Both the position numbers and the translations under genes were made by a program. Shown one piece after another: positions 10,901 through 18,782 of a stretch of 64,000 nucleotides of DNA; the stretch's first letter is position 1; each line of letters opens with the position of its first letter. This stretch comes from Salegentibacter sp. Hel_I_6 (GTDB lineage Bacteria; Bacteroidota; Bacteroidia; Flavobacteriales; Flavobacteriaceae), in contig NZ_JQNQ01000001.1 in the NCBI RefSeq assembly GCF_000745315.1, positions 124,001 through 188,000 on the forward strand, given 5' to 3'. The notes beneath the pieces are model-generated. The model was not told the origin of the DNA and ran no database searches. It saw nothing but the letters and a program-made list of their open reading frames with translations.

Positions 10901-11726
10901 CCTGCTTGGTTTCGGTTAGACCTATAATATGAAGTAGCTCGCCATAAAAACGCTTATCCAGGCTATTACTGTCGTTGGTAAAAGGAAGCTTTAATAGATG
11001 TTCCGGCGACAATAATTTATAAAGGGCAATCAGCTTATTGTCATCCTTAGGATTATTATTCCGAAGTGGCTTTTCGTAATTATTAATATCGAACCAGGTA
11101 AACTCCAGTTCCTGTTTCATTTCAGCAATAAAAGGTTCAGCTATATTCTTATAGAAGAAGTCGGTATTTGTTCCACTAAGTCTTCCGGCTTCAAAATCGG
11201 TAAACTGACCTACCAGCTTTTTGTTCTGTGCAAACGCCTTTTCAAAAACATTGGCATCAAAGATAAACCACTGATTGATGTTGGTGGCGATCACATATTT
11301 TATTTCCAGATTTTTATGGGTAATGCGCTCCCGCAGATAATAAAGCACCAACTCCTGGAATGCTTTAACGTTTATCTTATCCTTAGTCAGCATCTCTGCC
11401 CGGTTAGTGGGCTTCTTTGCTTCAATAATAACCCCTACATTGCTTTTGGCTTTATTGCCGTTATGAATAACCAGGTCATTTCTTCCCTTGGTATTTATAA
11501 AGTGATTGGGATCGTAATATGTTTTCTTAAGAAAATCTGTTACAAGGTTCTTATGGAATTCTTCACTTTCAGTATCATTAGTTCTATCCAGTAACTGAAT
11601 AAGATTAGCTTTAAACTGCTCGATCTGTGAGCGGTTTGGTTTTACCTTTAAAAAAGCTTTATTGAGAGCTTTGCGAGGCTTGAGTATAGATAGATTACCA
11701 GAATTTACTTCTTGTTCCGTCTGCAT
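7935..11726 (-). CDS. Type IIG (Eco57I-like) restriction-modification enzyme, nuclease and adenine methyltransferase in one chain
   Basis: The protein is 1263 residues long. An N-terminal PD-(D/E)XK nuclease is marked by D84 and E102-A-K104 (GRNDLVIHNG, GVIIEAKKP). The gamma-type N6-adenine methyltransferase core follows, with the SAM-binding motif DPAVGSGHFL near residue 560 and the catalytic NPPY in VIGNPPYVQ near 842. The C-terminal part, ending in FIIPDFQFEERQ, is the TaqI/Eco57I-type specificity region. Such enzymes methylate one strand of an asymmetric site and cut at a distance. Length and motif order are normal and the gene looks intact. It is the first gene of a minus-strand operon with the nitrilase-like and Rad50-like genes. 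The methylation target is not readable from sequence. Confidence 0.9.
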   Translation of the reverse strand: MQTEQEVNSGNLSILKPRKALNKAFLKVKPNRSQIEQFKANLIQLLDRTNDTESEEFHKNLVTDFLKKTYYDPNHFINTKGRNDLVIHNGNKAKSNVGVIIEAKKPTNRAEMLTKDKINVKAFQELVLYYLRERITHKNLEIKYVIATNINQWFIFDANVFEKAFAQNKKLVGQFTDFEAGRLSGTNTDFFYKNIAEPFIAEMKQELEFTWFDINNYEKPLRNNNPKDDNKLIALYKLLSPEHLLKLPFTNDSNSLDKRFYGELLHIIGLTETKQGGKKIIERQKEGQRNTGSFLENAIIQLDSMDKIGRLENASQFGENHQERLFNVGLELSITWLNRILFLKLLEAQLVTYHKGDRSYEFLSLDRINNYDDLNSLFFQVLARQYSERNDDVKALFEKVPYLNSSLFEPTDIEHSTLFISNLRDDKTLPIYSATVLKDKKGKKRSGELNALEYLFEFLNAYDFSSEGGETIQEDNKTLINASVLGLIFEKINGYKDGSFFTPGFITMYMCRETIRKAVVQKFNEAKDWNCKDLDEIYDRIEDRQEANELINSLKICDPAVGSGHFLVSALNEMIAIKNDLNILQDRSGRRLKEYQVEVVNDELIVTDEDGELFEYNPTAKESQRIQEALFHEKQKIIENCLFGVDINPNSVKICRLRLWIELLKNAYYKNETELETLPNIDINIKCGNSLISRFDLDADLSKALKKSKWNIDSYRSAVDTYRNAQNKEQKREMEKIIQDIKSDFRSEISGNDPKFKKLQKIKSEIFLMSEQPKMFEISNKEKAGWNKKLQKLTKDSKKLETEIQEIKDNKIYENAFEWRFEFPEVLDENGDYLGFDVVIGNPPYVQHRELAHFRANFKENYSVYSGTADISSYFFERFTKVLNLNGIICVINSNKFFNTEYGKPLRNYLSNYSFVSIINFEQVPIFDEALVSSAIITIANNNDFENFEYVKYFKEKVDTLQNPEEINKRSVIIEQSFLKNDNWLFNDLNSSAIINKIQAKGKTIANISGIQIKRGLTTGFDDAFIINKEKYDKLSGGTNSNSIIQKVLKGQDINRYKVNFHNRWLINSHNGIKGIEEPIKLEKDFPLIFDHLVNINLEVNGRVENRSDQGKHWTNLRSCAFIQDFSKPKIVWGLISGNWDFAFDDAGFFLTSASFFLVSDSIDPKFILALLNSKLYQFYFIHVGEYTAGGAFVLKKKSIEKFIIPDFQFEERQIFIDLVNKILTAKELDEDTNELEEQINRLVYELYGLTEEEIGIVEEALI

Positions 11727-12089
11727 GCAGAAATTGGGGTTTATTGATTAAGGCAAAAGACTGTAGGGAGTTGCTTCTGCCCGTTCTCTGTTAAAGAGGT
11801 CTTAAAAATAGGAAAAATATTGAAGTTTTTGTGGATTAATCTTAGAAATAGTAGAGATTTCTGAAGATTTCAAATCCGGGTATTTTCCCATTTCAATTTT
11901 TATATTCTCAAGCAAATTGAATTTTTAAAATCAGAATTATAAGGATTTCCCCTATTTAATAGTTAAATCAGGATTGATAACTTTAATATTGATTCCCTAC
12001 AAACACCCCCTTCTTAACTATGAAGGATTGCATATAGGTTCATACCAGAATCTTTTTAATACACTATTAATAAAAAAAACCTTTTTAAG
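11727..12089. other. AT-rich divergent intergenic region
   Basis: These 363 bases separate the defence operon from the plus-strand gene at 12090 and must hold both promoters. I see no convincing TTG/TAnnTTTG promoter pair, no RNA gene and no strong palindrome. Only AT-rich DNA with short T and A tracts is evident. Confidence 0.5.
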
Positions 12090-13064
12090 ATGGAACGTTT
12101 AAACCAAAGAACAAATTTCATTTTAAGCTCGGTGTTTGTCATTTTTACCTTTACTACTACTGCACAAAATTTGGAGCTTAATACAAACGGATTATATAAT
12201 GCCGAATTGTTAGATAATATTTTCAGGGGTCATTTTGAAAATGTTGATATTAAACGAGACGATTCAGATTTTATTCAAATCTATGCCAACTACCTAAGAA
12301 ATTACGGAAAACGATGCGATGATGCTCTTCCCTCTTCTAAAGTAATGATCATGGATGATGTGTGTAATAAATGGAGAGTTGAATATAATGGTTATGGTGC
12401 TGAGATAAATAGATACTGTATTCGCTATATAAAAGAACCCTCTGGCTTCTATGCTCGCAAAGACTTATACGAAGCTCAATTAGAGCTTGAAAAATTTCTG
12501 GGAATTAATTATCTGGGCGAATTAGTTTCAGAAATGAATACCGGTAATGCAATAGGCTTTTCTGTTGATAAAATTCACAAATCCAAAGCATTACTTTATG
12601 ATATGTCGCATATTCTCAATATAAATAGCTGCGATAGTCCTGCAATTAGAAGACTGGAAGAAAACCTTAGAGCCTTTGCTTTAAACGAAAAACCGATAGT
12701 TATGGCGGAAGAAAGCAAATATACAGCTATGAAAAAAACAGGAGGCCCTACTGGATCTCACGATTATACCAAATTGATAGACGATCTGGTTTCAGACCAA
12801 TCAAGAACCTGGGCTTTCAATAGATACCAAAGAGGAAGTATAAGCGGATTAAACATTTTATCTAATGATAACCAGGGAAGACCTACAGCAATTAAAGCAA
12901 ATTATCTTTATAAAGGGTTTGGAGGAGATAGCCGTGGTTGGGTTAAAATTACTTTTTCCAACGGTTTACCAAATGGAATTTACTTTTTTGATTTTCCCAA
13001 CAATCGGAAAACTCCCAGTAGCACTATTGTAGCATCATATGCTGAAGGGGAGTATGGTAATTGA
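12090..13064 (+). CDS. Secreted protein of unknown function
   Basis: The 324-residue product begins with a basic N-terminus and a hydrophobic stretch (FILSSVFVIFTFTTTAQN) typical of a Sec signal peptide cleaved after TTTAQ, so it should be periplasmic or exported. The mature part has several cysteines (in KRCDDAL, DDVCNKW, NRYCIRY, INSCDSP), consistent with disulfides, and ends in a tyrosine/glycine-rich segment. I recognise no family. It stands alone, divergent from the restriction operon, and is followed by a truncated IS110 element. Its orientation and the lack of matching core sequences at its ends exclude it from the cassette array that begins 0.8 kb downstream. Confidence 0.6.
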   Translation: MERLNQRTNFILSSVFVIFTFTTTAQNLELNTNGLYNAELLDNIFRGHFENVDIKRDDSDFIQIYANYLRNYGKRCDDALPSSKVMIMDDVCNKWRVEYNGYGAEINRYCIRYIKEPSGFYARKDLYEAQLELEKFLGINYLGELVSEMNTGNAIGFSVDKIHKSKALLYDMSHILNINSCDSPAIRRLEENLRAFALNEKPIVMAEESKYTAMKKTGGPTGSHDYTKLIDDLVSDQSRTWAFNRYQRGSISGLNILSNDNQGRPTAIKANYLYKGFGGDSRGWVKITFSNGLPNGIYFFDFPNNRKTPSSTIVASYAEGEYGN

Positions 13065-13118
13065 AAAAATAAGTTTAATGATTGACTCTTTTTCTAGTTT
13101 CTAGAATTAAAGAGGAGT

Positions 13119-13869
13119 AAACGTTTTATTCAGATGAAACTCTCAAAGATTAAAACCGATAAATCTGATGCCAAAGCGATATGTGAATACGCTAAAGCTA
13201 ATGAGGTTCCTTTGTACACGGCAAGAGACAAGAACCAGGCCGAGGCTCTTCAATTACTTCGTCTGATAGATATCTACACTAAGCAGAGTACAGCCCTAAA
13301 GAATAAGCTTCATGGAGAAAAGGTTCTGGGGAAACCGTCAAAAGTCGTTTATCACTCGCTAAACAGATCACTTAAAGTAGTACAAAACGAGATAAAAACT
13401 CTGGAAGTTAGACTAACAGAGATTGTTAAGGATGAGCAGCAAAAACAACTGACACTCCTTAAAAGTATTCCGGGAATGGGTAATAAAACAGCCATTATGT
13501 TATTGGTGTTAACCGATGGTTTTACCAATTTTGAGAATGCACGCCAGTTATGTTGTTATGCAGGAATCACTCCTATCATCCGAGAATCTGGATCCAGTGT
13601 AAGAGGAAAAAGCAGGATTAGTAAAATGGGAAATCCAAAACTTAGAAACTTGCTGTTTATGTGCAGCTTTACAGCTTGTAAACATAATAAGGCCTGTAGA
13701 GAAATATACGAACGAATAATAGCAAAAGGTAAAAGTAAGAAGCTCGCCCTTATCGCTGTGTGCAACAAACTCCTTAAGCAGGCTTTTGCAGTGGCAAAAT
13801 CGGGTTTGCCATATGATGAAAACTATGTATCAAAATTAGGATAAAATGCTTGGAAGTTAGCTTAGTTCT
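13119..13869 (+). mobile_element. IS110-family element, 5'-truncated remnant
   Basis: This is a divergent relative of the two complete IS110 copies further right. Only the DNA from the equivalent of transposase codon 81 onward remains; the bridge-RNA region, the first half of the gene and the left end are gone. The right end is intact and reads TTAGTTCT (13862-13869), as in the complete copies, followed by TTGTTG and the first cassette. The open frame at 13134-13844 (236 codons) keeps the second half of the RuvC-like site (KTDKSDAKAI) and the C-terminal serine domain. It lacks the first aspartate and the glutamate, so it should be inactive. Divergence from the other copies suggests an older insertion. 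Confidence 0.8.
13134..13844 (+). pseudogene. IS110-family transposase fragment (C-terminal two thirds)
   Basis: The 236-codon frame matches residues from about 85 of the intact 321-residue transposase, starting MKLSKIKTDKSDAKAI and including the Transposase_20 region LLKSIPGMGNKTAIM and the catalytic-serine segment SGSSVRGKSRISK. The first DEDD aspartate (YGVDIS) and the glutamate (VMEATG) are missing. The ATG used here is an internal methionine, so translation is doubtful. Substitutions relative to the complete copies are spread throughout (for example IRESG for IRASG), which shows it did not arise from them by recent duplication. Confidence 0.8.
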
Positions 13870-13871
13870 TT

Positions 13872-13886
13872 GTTGCCTGCAATTTT
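13872..13886. repeat. Half attC-like site 1 (left core of cassette 1)
   Basis: Only the cassette-proximal core GTTGCCTGCAATTTT survives, directly after the right end of the IS110 remnant. The rest of the palindrome is not seen; it was probably lost with the left part of the IS110 element. The core pairs with 14715-14729 at the other end of cassette 1. Confidence 0.65.
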
Positions 13887-14298
13887 AGGGCAGGTTTATT
13901 ATTTCAATAGTTTTTTTCTTCTTTTCAGGATCTTCAATTCGAATTTTCACCTTTTCGTAACGCCAGCTTTGATTTTCTCTTTCTGCTGTTAAATCTAATT
14001 TTCCATTTCCTTTTGAACCCTCAACTTTTATAGTTGAATTTACTGTTTGATTATCATTTGAAAAATTGACTTCTCCGTTTAAAATAGTCATTTTGTCTAT
14101 AGGCTGAATTTCTCCAATTTCATCTAATACTCTTTGGTCGGAGTTAGCCTTCTCAATAGCATTATTGTAGAGTTCTTGATCTGTATATGCCTGGGTTAAA
14201 TCAGTTGCAACTTTTCCCATTCCGGATGATGAAAACAAGTAAAAGACAACTGCTAAAACAACTATTATTGGAATTATCCATTTTAGACTTCTTCTCAT
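13885..14298 (-). CDS. Membrane-anchored Coa1-like protein (cassette 1, second gene)
   Basis: The 137-residue product starts at the ATG at 14298 (MRRSLKWIIPIIVV); an upstream in-frame methionine would overlap the preceding gene by 77 bases and is less likely. One transmembrane helix (about 6-25) is followed by an outside domain resembling the cytochrome c oxidase assembly factor 1 (Coa1) family: alternating strands with NGEVNFSND and STIKVEGSKGNGKLDL. Coa1-like proteins are common single-helix proteins in Bacteroidota with no defined role there. The start is 10 bases after the lipoprotein gene's stop, so the two form a cassette-borne operon. The stop codon lies inside the left core site, showing how tightly the cassette is packed. 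Confidence 0.65.
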   Translation of the reverse strand: MRRSLKWIIPIIVVLAVVFYLFSSSGMGKVATDLTQAYTDQELYNNAIEKANSDQRVLDEIGEIQPIDKMTILNGEVNFSNDNQTVNSTIKVEGSKGNGKLDLTAERENQSWRYEKVKIRIEDPEKKKKTIEIINLP

Positions 14299-14308
14299 AT
14301 TATCTTGA

Positions 14309-14710
14309 TTAGTTTTTAGTAAATGTTTTATTCGCTTTTTTTCTAGCTTTTTCGAAAGACTCTTTTCTAAACCTTGGATCCACATATCCGAAGAAGCTTA
14401 TTGTACTATCTTTTTTATGTACTAAAGCAATAAATTTTTCACCTTCTTTAAGGCGTGCTTTAATGTTTTCTTCGTATCCTTCTAATGGTTTTTCTTTTCC
14501 AAGAAAGTATTCGTAAAATAGAATATTCGTTTTTGGAATATGGTAACTCAATCTATTTTCTTTGACTCTGCCAATTACTTCATAAAATTCTTCTGGATCG
14601 TAATCTTCATATTCTAATCTTTTATTATTCTTTGAATTTGAACAACTAAGAATTGAAGTGCCTGTTATTATTAGAAAAATTAAAGTCAGTATTCTTTTAG
14701 TCAAAATCAT
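14309..14710 (-). CDS. Small lipoprotein of unknown function (cassette 1, first gene)
   Basis: I choose the ATG at 14710 (MILTKRILTLIFLIITG, lipobox SILSC) because it gives a complete lipoprotein signal and lies just inside the cassette. The longer frame from 14740 would begin within the palindrome. The mature 110 or so residues are highly charged, with no family I recognise, and end in a lysine-rich tail. Only 4 bases separate the start from the core at 14715-14729. A start codon immediately after the recombination core is typical of integron cassettes, which often lack their own promoter. Confidence 0.6.
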   Translation of the reverse strand: MILTKRILTLIFLIITGTSILSCSNSKNNKRLEYEDYDPEEFYEVIGRVKENRLSYHIPKTNILFYEYFLGKEKPLEGYEENIKARLKEGEKFIALVHKKDSTISFFGYVDPRFRKESFEKARKKANKTFTKN

Positions 14711-14886
14711 TCTGAAAATTGCTGGCAACGGTCTCCGCAAGTTGGCGGAGTAGGGAACGCGGCGTTGTCGGCTTAGACCTGGTTTGTTGGTGAATTTAAT
14801 TATTTTCTTACTAACGGTACCGGCTATTTGCGATGAATCGTCTTAAGTTTAAATTCTCTAAATTTTGATAGTTAACCAGAAAGAAC

Positions 14887-15012
14887 AAAAGAGAGGAGTA
14901 AGGTTATATGAACCGTAGGAACTTAAGATTCCGTCAACATTGATAATCCCCTCTCTTTTCTACTTTAATTTCGTTTAGTTCTATGAGACGTGGATCTCGT
15001 TTTTAAGTCGAT
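14887..15012 (+). ncRNA. Predicted IS110 bridge RNA (copy 2)
   Basis: The non-coding 5' region folds into two loops. Loop 1 has a perfect 10-bp stem (14887-14896 with 14950-14959) and an inner GGAA/TTCC hairpin. Its internal loop has ATGAACCG on the left strand (14908-14915) and CAACAT on the right (14935-14940). Read as guides, they specify ATGAACCG+ATGTTG, which is the end of the subtype A attC-like sites. Loop 2 carries TTAGTTCT (14975-14982), identical to the element's right end, and TTAAG (15003-15007), complementary to the left end CTTAA, around a GAGA/TCTC hairpin (14985-14988 with 14995-14998). This matches the target-binding and donor-binding loops described for IS621. The boundaries are my estimate. 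Confidence 0.75.
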
Positions 15013-15050
15013 GAAAACCAAAGTAGGTGTCCTTTCTTAATCAATTTCTT

Positions 15051-16016
15051 ATGAATAAAAATAATCAAATTTATGGAGTAGACATCAGTAAAGGAGTATT
15101 TGATGTGGTCAACTCCACGGGAGAACATTTTCAATTCAAAAATAATGTCTCAGGCTTTAAAAGTTTTTTAAAGATTTTAATAAAAGAAGATCTGGTGGTT
15201 ATGGAAGCTACGGGATATTACCATTATAGGTTAGCACAATTTCTTTATGAGAAGGGGATCAAGGTCTCGGTAGTAAACCCTTTGTCTGTGAAGCGTTTTA
15301 TCCAGATGAAATTATCAAAAATTAAGACTGATAAGTCTGATGCCAAAGCGATATGTGAATATGCTAGCACCAATGAAGTTCCTTTGTACACAGCAAGAGA
15401 CAAGAGTCAGGCCGAGGCTCTGCAAATACTTCGTTTAATAGCTATCTATACAAAGCAGAGTACCGCTTTAAAGAATAAACTTCATGGAGAAAAGGTACTT
15501 GGTAAACCTTCAAAAGTAGTTTATCACTCGCTCAACCGATCGCTTAAAGTATTGCAAAATGAGATAAAAACTTTGGAGTCCAGATTAACAGAGATTGTTA
15601 AGGATGATCAGCAAAAACAACTGACGCTTCTAAAAAGTATACCTGGATTGGGTAATAAAACAGCCATAATGTTAATAGTGTTAACCCATGGTTTTACCAG
15701 CTTTGAGGACGCAAGTCAATTATGCTGCTATGCTGGAATTACGCCAACCATCCGTGCCTCTGGATCTAGTGTACGAGGTAAGAGTAGGATCAGTAAAATA
15801 GGAAATCCAAAACTTAGAAATCTACTCTTTATGTGCAGTTTTACAGCCTGCAAACACAATAAAGCCTGTAGGGATATCTATGAACGAATAATAGCCAAGG
15901 GTAAAAGTAAGAAGCTTGCGCTTATTGCTGTATGTAATAAACTATTAAAACAGGCATTTGCTGTGGCTACATCAGGTTTACCATACGATGAAAATTATGC
16001 GTCAAGATTAGGATAA
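15051..16016 (+). CDS. IS110-family transposase (DEDD recombinase), copy 2
   Basis: The start is taken as the ATG at 15051 (MNKNNQIYGVDISKG), giving 321 residues; a GTG at 15027 would add eight residues. The N-terminal RuvC-like domain has D11 (GVDIS), E52 (VMEATG), and D94 and D97 (KTDKSD), the DEDD tetrad. The C-terminal Transposase_20 domain has LLKSIPGLGNKTAIM and the catalytic-serine region SGSSVRGKSRISK. The enzyme binds the bridge RNA and recombines the circular element with the target. The protein is identical to copy 3, and both look functional. Confidence 0.93.
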   Translation: MNKNNQIYGVDISKGVFDVVNSTGEHFQFKNNVSGFKSFLKILIKEDLVVMEATGYYHYRLAQFLYEKGIKVSVVNPLSVKRFIQMKLSKIKTDKSDAKAICEYASTNEVPLYTARDKSQAEALQILRLIAIYTKQSTALKNKLHGEKVLGKPSKVVYHSLNRSLKVLQNEIKTLESRLTEIVKDDQQKQLTLLKSIPGLGNKTAIMLIVLTHGFTSFEDASQLCCYAGITPTIRASGSSVRGKSRISKIGNPKLRNLLFMCSFTACKHNKACRDIYERIIAKGKSKKLALIAVCNKLLKQAFAVATSGLPYDENYASRLG

Positions 16017-16071
16017 AATGCTTGGAAGTTAGCTTAGTTCTTTGTTGGCAACTGTTTCTTATCCTTTTATT

Positions 16072-18366
16072 TTATCTTTCGAAGATTGAATCTATATCAT
16101 CTTCTGAAGAGTAACTAGATCTATAGCTTCCTCTATAATCTTCATCGTAATAAGAATCACGTGAGTAACTCTCTAAATAGGTGTTAGCCATATGATCCAT
16201 ATCTAAATTAGATACAATATTCCCAATATTAATATCAATTCTTTCTAAAACCGATTGATTAAAGTCCGATAAATAATCGCTGAGTCTGTCATGTGCTTCA
16301 GACTCTGCTCCGGATATGTCAATTTCAATGTCACTATATCCGTCTGGATAATATCTGTTATTTATATATTTGGAAAAATCAATATCTAAATTAGATCCTG
16401 ATGACATTTCTTCTAAAAAAACTTCTAAGTGATTCTCTACCAACGATAATATATAGGAGTCTTCGACGTTAAATTCTTCAATAAAATCCAACAATGTCTT
16501 AAGGGTATCTTCATCTAAATCACGATCAACAAAACCATGTAAAAAATCAAAATTATTGAATTCAATTTTTGGTTCCACTTCTGATAAAATTATCAGAAGT
16601 TCATATAGATTTTTACCATTTGAGTATTCAGAGTTTATGATAGACTGAATGAAATGTTTTATTTCGCTATTTAGCTGAATATTAAAACAATCTAGATAAA
16701 CTAATATTATTAAAAAATCCCAGTTTTCTTCTTCTAATTTTTCTTGAAAAAATTCAGAAAATAAATTTTCTTGAATCTTTCTGGAGTTTGATTTTTTTAC
16801 CTTTTCCGATAAGGATATACTTTTAAAGTAACTTATTGCAGCTTCATCATTTAATGAAATCAAAATATTTGAAATTAATTGATTTTCTTCCGAATACGAA
16901 TTAAGAATAAAATCTGCAATAGATGGATTAAATAACGTGTATTCATATTTATTCACTCCAGTTTGATTTCTATTCAACAAAGATCTCGTGGCAAGTTTTC
17001 TAACTGCTTCAAAACTTTTATCAGAATGATCCCCCAAATTAACGGGATGAATTTTGAGAAACCGGTCATAAGATTGTCTTAGTGCATCTTCTGGAATTTT
17101 TCCATTATTATATACGGTTAGAAATGTCAAAGCACGTACACAATCATCTGTTTGATTTTGAAAGTAATCAGCCCAAATATCTTCAGGATGTTCTAAACTC
17201 TTTTTTATATAATTCCAATATTTTTCAGGAGTAACATTACCAACTCTAATACTATCTGTTATAAAATCTATGATTCTAGGATTAAAATTCCTGTGCTTAA
17301 TGATTTCCTTATAACGCTTTTCTTGATATATCTTATCGATATATTCTTTAGCTAAGTGTGAATGATATATATGATTATATAAAATTTTCGCTTTATCAAT
17401 CAAGGTCAAATTTTCTACCCTAAGTAAGAATTCATTATCACGGATCCTATTATTTTGAAATTGATGACTAAAGCTATATGCCTTATTTAAAATATTAGTT
17501 CTTGAAGTCAAGATGAATTTTTTCGAATTATCTTGAACAACTCTATTAATAAATTTTACAATATGAGAATCCCTTTTGTTATTAATGGCATCATAAAGAT
17601 TACTTCCCAGAAAATCATCACAATAAAATAATATCTTTCTTTTTTCTTTTTGTCTAAATAAACTTTCAGCTTCGCTAATACTTTCTTCAATATCACAGAA
17701 TTCATAACCTTTAGCGATATAGATTAATGCTAAATTATCGGCCAGAGTAGTTTTGCCGATGCCTGGTTCACCAGTTAAAATGATTACATTTTTTTCCTCT
17801 AAAATTTTTAATCCTTTTTGGTGATTTTCAGTTATCGCATATTTATAGTTACTTTCTTTTATTTCACGGATAGTGCTTTCGCTTCTCCCTTTGATCGCAT
17901 TATTATAAATGCTGTCCAGAATTGAAGAACTTGTAATCCATAGTTTGAAATTTTCCTCAACAATGTCCTTATTTTCTCGTTTTGACAAAAACCTATTTAG
18001 ATCTTCTCTACCATAAATATCATCTTCTCTAAGAATGAAAGGATCAAAAATTTGCTGTATTTCTTCTTTATTAGCTTTGGATAGATTTTTAGAAGTAACG
18101 AAAATGTAACGACTAGGATTTAGTTTTTGGACCTTTTTAAATTCTTCGGATTTTAATTTAGAAATAAGATTTTTATAAGGCGTTTCGAAATAATGTTTGC
18201 ATTGAATAATACCCTCTTTATCTTTCCCTATCCAAAATCGACCATCGACGCCTCCATCTCTTCCTGCCTTAAAAATCTCAACCCTTTTAGATAGAATTCT
18301 CTCAATTATTGAAGCTGATAATGCCTCAAACTCCCTATCGTTAAGTTTTGAAAAATCAAACTCCAT
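16072..18366 (-). CDS. Mrr-like nuclease fused to an nSTAND3 NTPase (cassette 2)
   Basis: The 764-residue protein starts with an Mrr/restriction-endonuclease-like domain: GRDGGVDGRF (D41) then IIQCKHYF (Q55-x-K57), ending near residue 145. A STAND-type P-loop NTPase follows, with Walker A LTGEPGIGKTTL near 197-206 and Walker B ILFYCDDF near 245. A long helical C-terminal part (about 400-700) probably serves as sensor, and an acidic, Tyr/Ser-rich tail closes the chain. The Mrr-nSTAND3 layout is known in Bacteroidota and belongs with antiphage STAND proteins such as Avs, which activate a fused effector on recognising phage protein. At 2.3 kb this is a large cassette cargo and the only gene of cassette 2. 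Confidence 0.8.
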   Translation of the reverse strand: MEFDFSKLNDREFEALSASIIERILSKRVEIFKAGRDGGVDGRFWIGKDKEGIIQCKHYFETPYKNLISKLKSEEFKKVQKLNPSRYIFVTSKNLSKANKEEIQQIFDPFILREDDIYGREDLNRFLSKRENKDIVEENFKLWITSSSILDSIYNNAIKGRSESTIREIKESNYKYAITENHQKGLKILEEKNVIILTGEPGIGKTTLADNLALIYIAKGYEFCDIEESISEAESLFRQKEKRKILFYCDDFLGSNLYDAINNKRDSHIVKFINRVVQDNSKKFILTSRTNILNKAYSFSHQFQNNRIRDNEFLLRVENLTLIDKAKILYNHIYHSHLAKEYIDKIYQEKRYKEIIKHRNFNPRIIDFITDSIRVGNVTPEKYWNYIKKSLEHPEDIWADYFQNQTDDCVRALTFLTVYNNGKIPEDALRQSYDRFLKIHPVNLGDHSDKSFEAVRKLATRSLLNRNQTGVNKYEYTLFNPSIADFILNSYSEENQLISNILISLNDEAAISYFKSISLSEKVKKSNSRKIQENLFSEFFQEKLEEENWDFLIILVYLDCFNIQLNSEIKHFIQSIINSEYSNGKNLYELLIILSEVEPKIEFNNFDFLHGFVDRDLDEDTLKTLLDFIEEFNVEDSYILSLVENHLEVFLEEMSSGSNLDIDFSKYINNRYYPDGYSDIEIDISGAESEAHDRLSDYLSDFNQSVLERIDINIGNIVSNLDMDHMANTYLESYSRDSYYDEDYRGSYRSSYSSEDDIDSIFER

Positions 18367-18618
18367 ATTAGATTAAGCGTTTCTCAAATTTAGTTCTTTT
18401 AAATAAGTTTATTTTAATGAGGATTTGAAATGTTCTAAAGAAATTGTTGCCAACGGTCTCGGTTATCGCAAGTTACGGGAGTAGGGACGCGGATTTGTCG
18501 GCTTAGTTGATTTAATAATTGGTCTCTAAAATAACAATTTTCAGATAACTACCCGTTATTTGCGATGAACCGACTTAAGTTTAAATTCTCTAAATTTTGA
18601 TAGTTAACCAGAAAGAAC

Positions 18619-18744
18619 AAAAGAGAGGAGTAAGGTTATATGAACCGTAGGAACTTAAGATTCCGTCAACATTGATAATCCCCTCTCTTTTCTACTTTAA
18701 TTTCGTTTAGTTCTATGAGACGTGGATCTCGTTTTTAAGTCGAT
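18619..18744 (+). ncRNA. Predicted IS110 bridge RNA (copy 3)
   Basis: The region repeats the two-loop structure of copy 2. The target guides are ATGAACCG at 18640-18647 and CAACAT at 18667-18672. The donor-type loop follows before the transposase start. Evidence is fold and complementarity only. Confidence 0.75.
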
Positions 18745-18782
18745 GAAAACCAAAGTAGGTGTCCTTTCTTAATCAATTTCTT

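Larger units (their letters stand above)
14842..16041 (+). mobile_element. IS110-family insertion sequence, copy 2 (complete, 1200 bp)
   Basis: The element runs from CTTAAGTTT to TTAGTTCT (ends uncertain by 1-3 bases) and looks identical to the 1200-bp copy at 18574-19773. It has no terminal inverted repeats, as expected for IS110. About 200 non-coding bases precede the transposase, placing it in the IS110 rather than the IS1111 group. It is inserted in attC-like site 2, in the same orientation and at the same position as copy 3 in site 3, next to the cassette core. IS110 elements excise as circles and are re-inserted by a DEDD transposase guided by a bridge RNA. Confidence 0.9.
14715..16058. 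repeat. attC-like site 2 (interrupted by IS110 copy 2)
   Basis: The left part, 14715-14841, begins with the core AAAATTGCTGGCAAC and ends in the subtype A terminus ATTTGCGATGAATCG. IS110 copy 2 then intervenes, and the site resumes with GTTGGCAAC at 16044. Joined across the element, the site ends ...GCGATGAATCGTTGTTGGCAAC. Short inverted segments (CCGCAAGTTGGCGGAG, CGCGGCGTTGTCGG) lie inside. Confidence 0.65.

Noticed and set aside
12090..13064. Secreted protein gene as a tenth cassette
   Set aside because: It is on the opposite strand and neither end shows a matching core or palindrome.
14842..16041. IS1111-group assignment (the attC-targeting IS110 subgroup of Proteobacteria)
   Set aside because: The long non-coding region precedes the transposase and no subterminal inverted repeats are visible, which fits the IS110 group instead.
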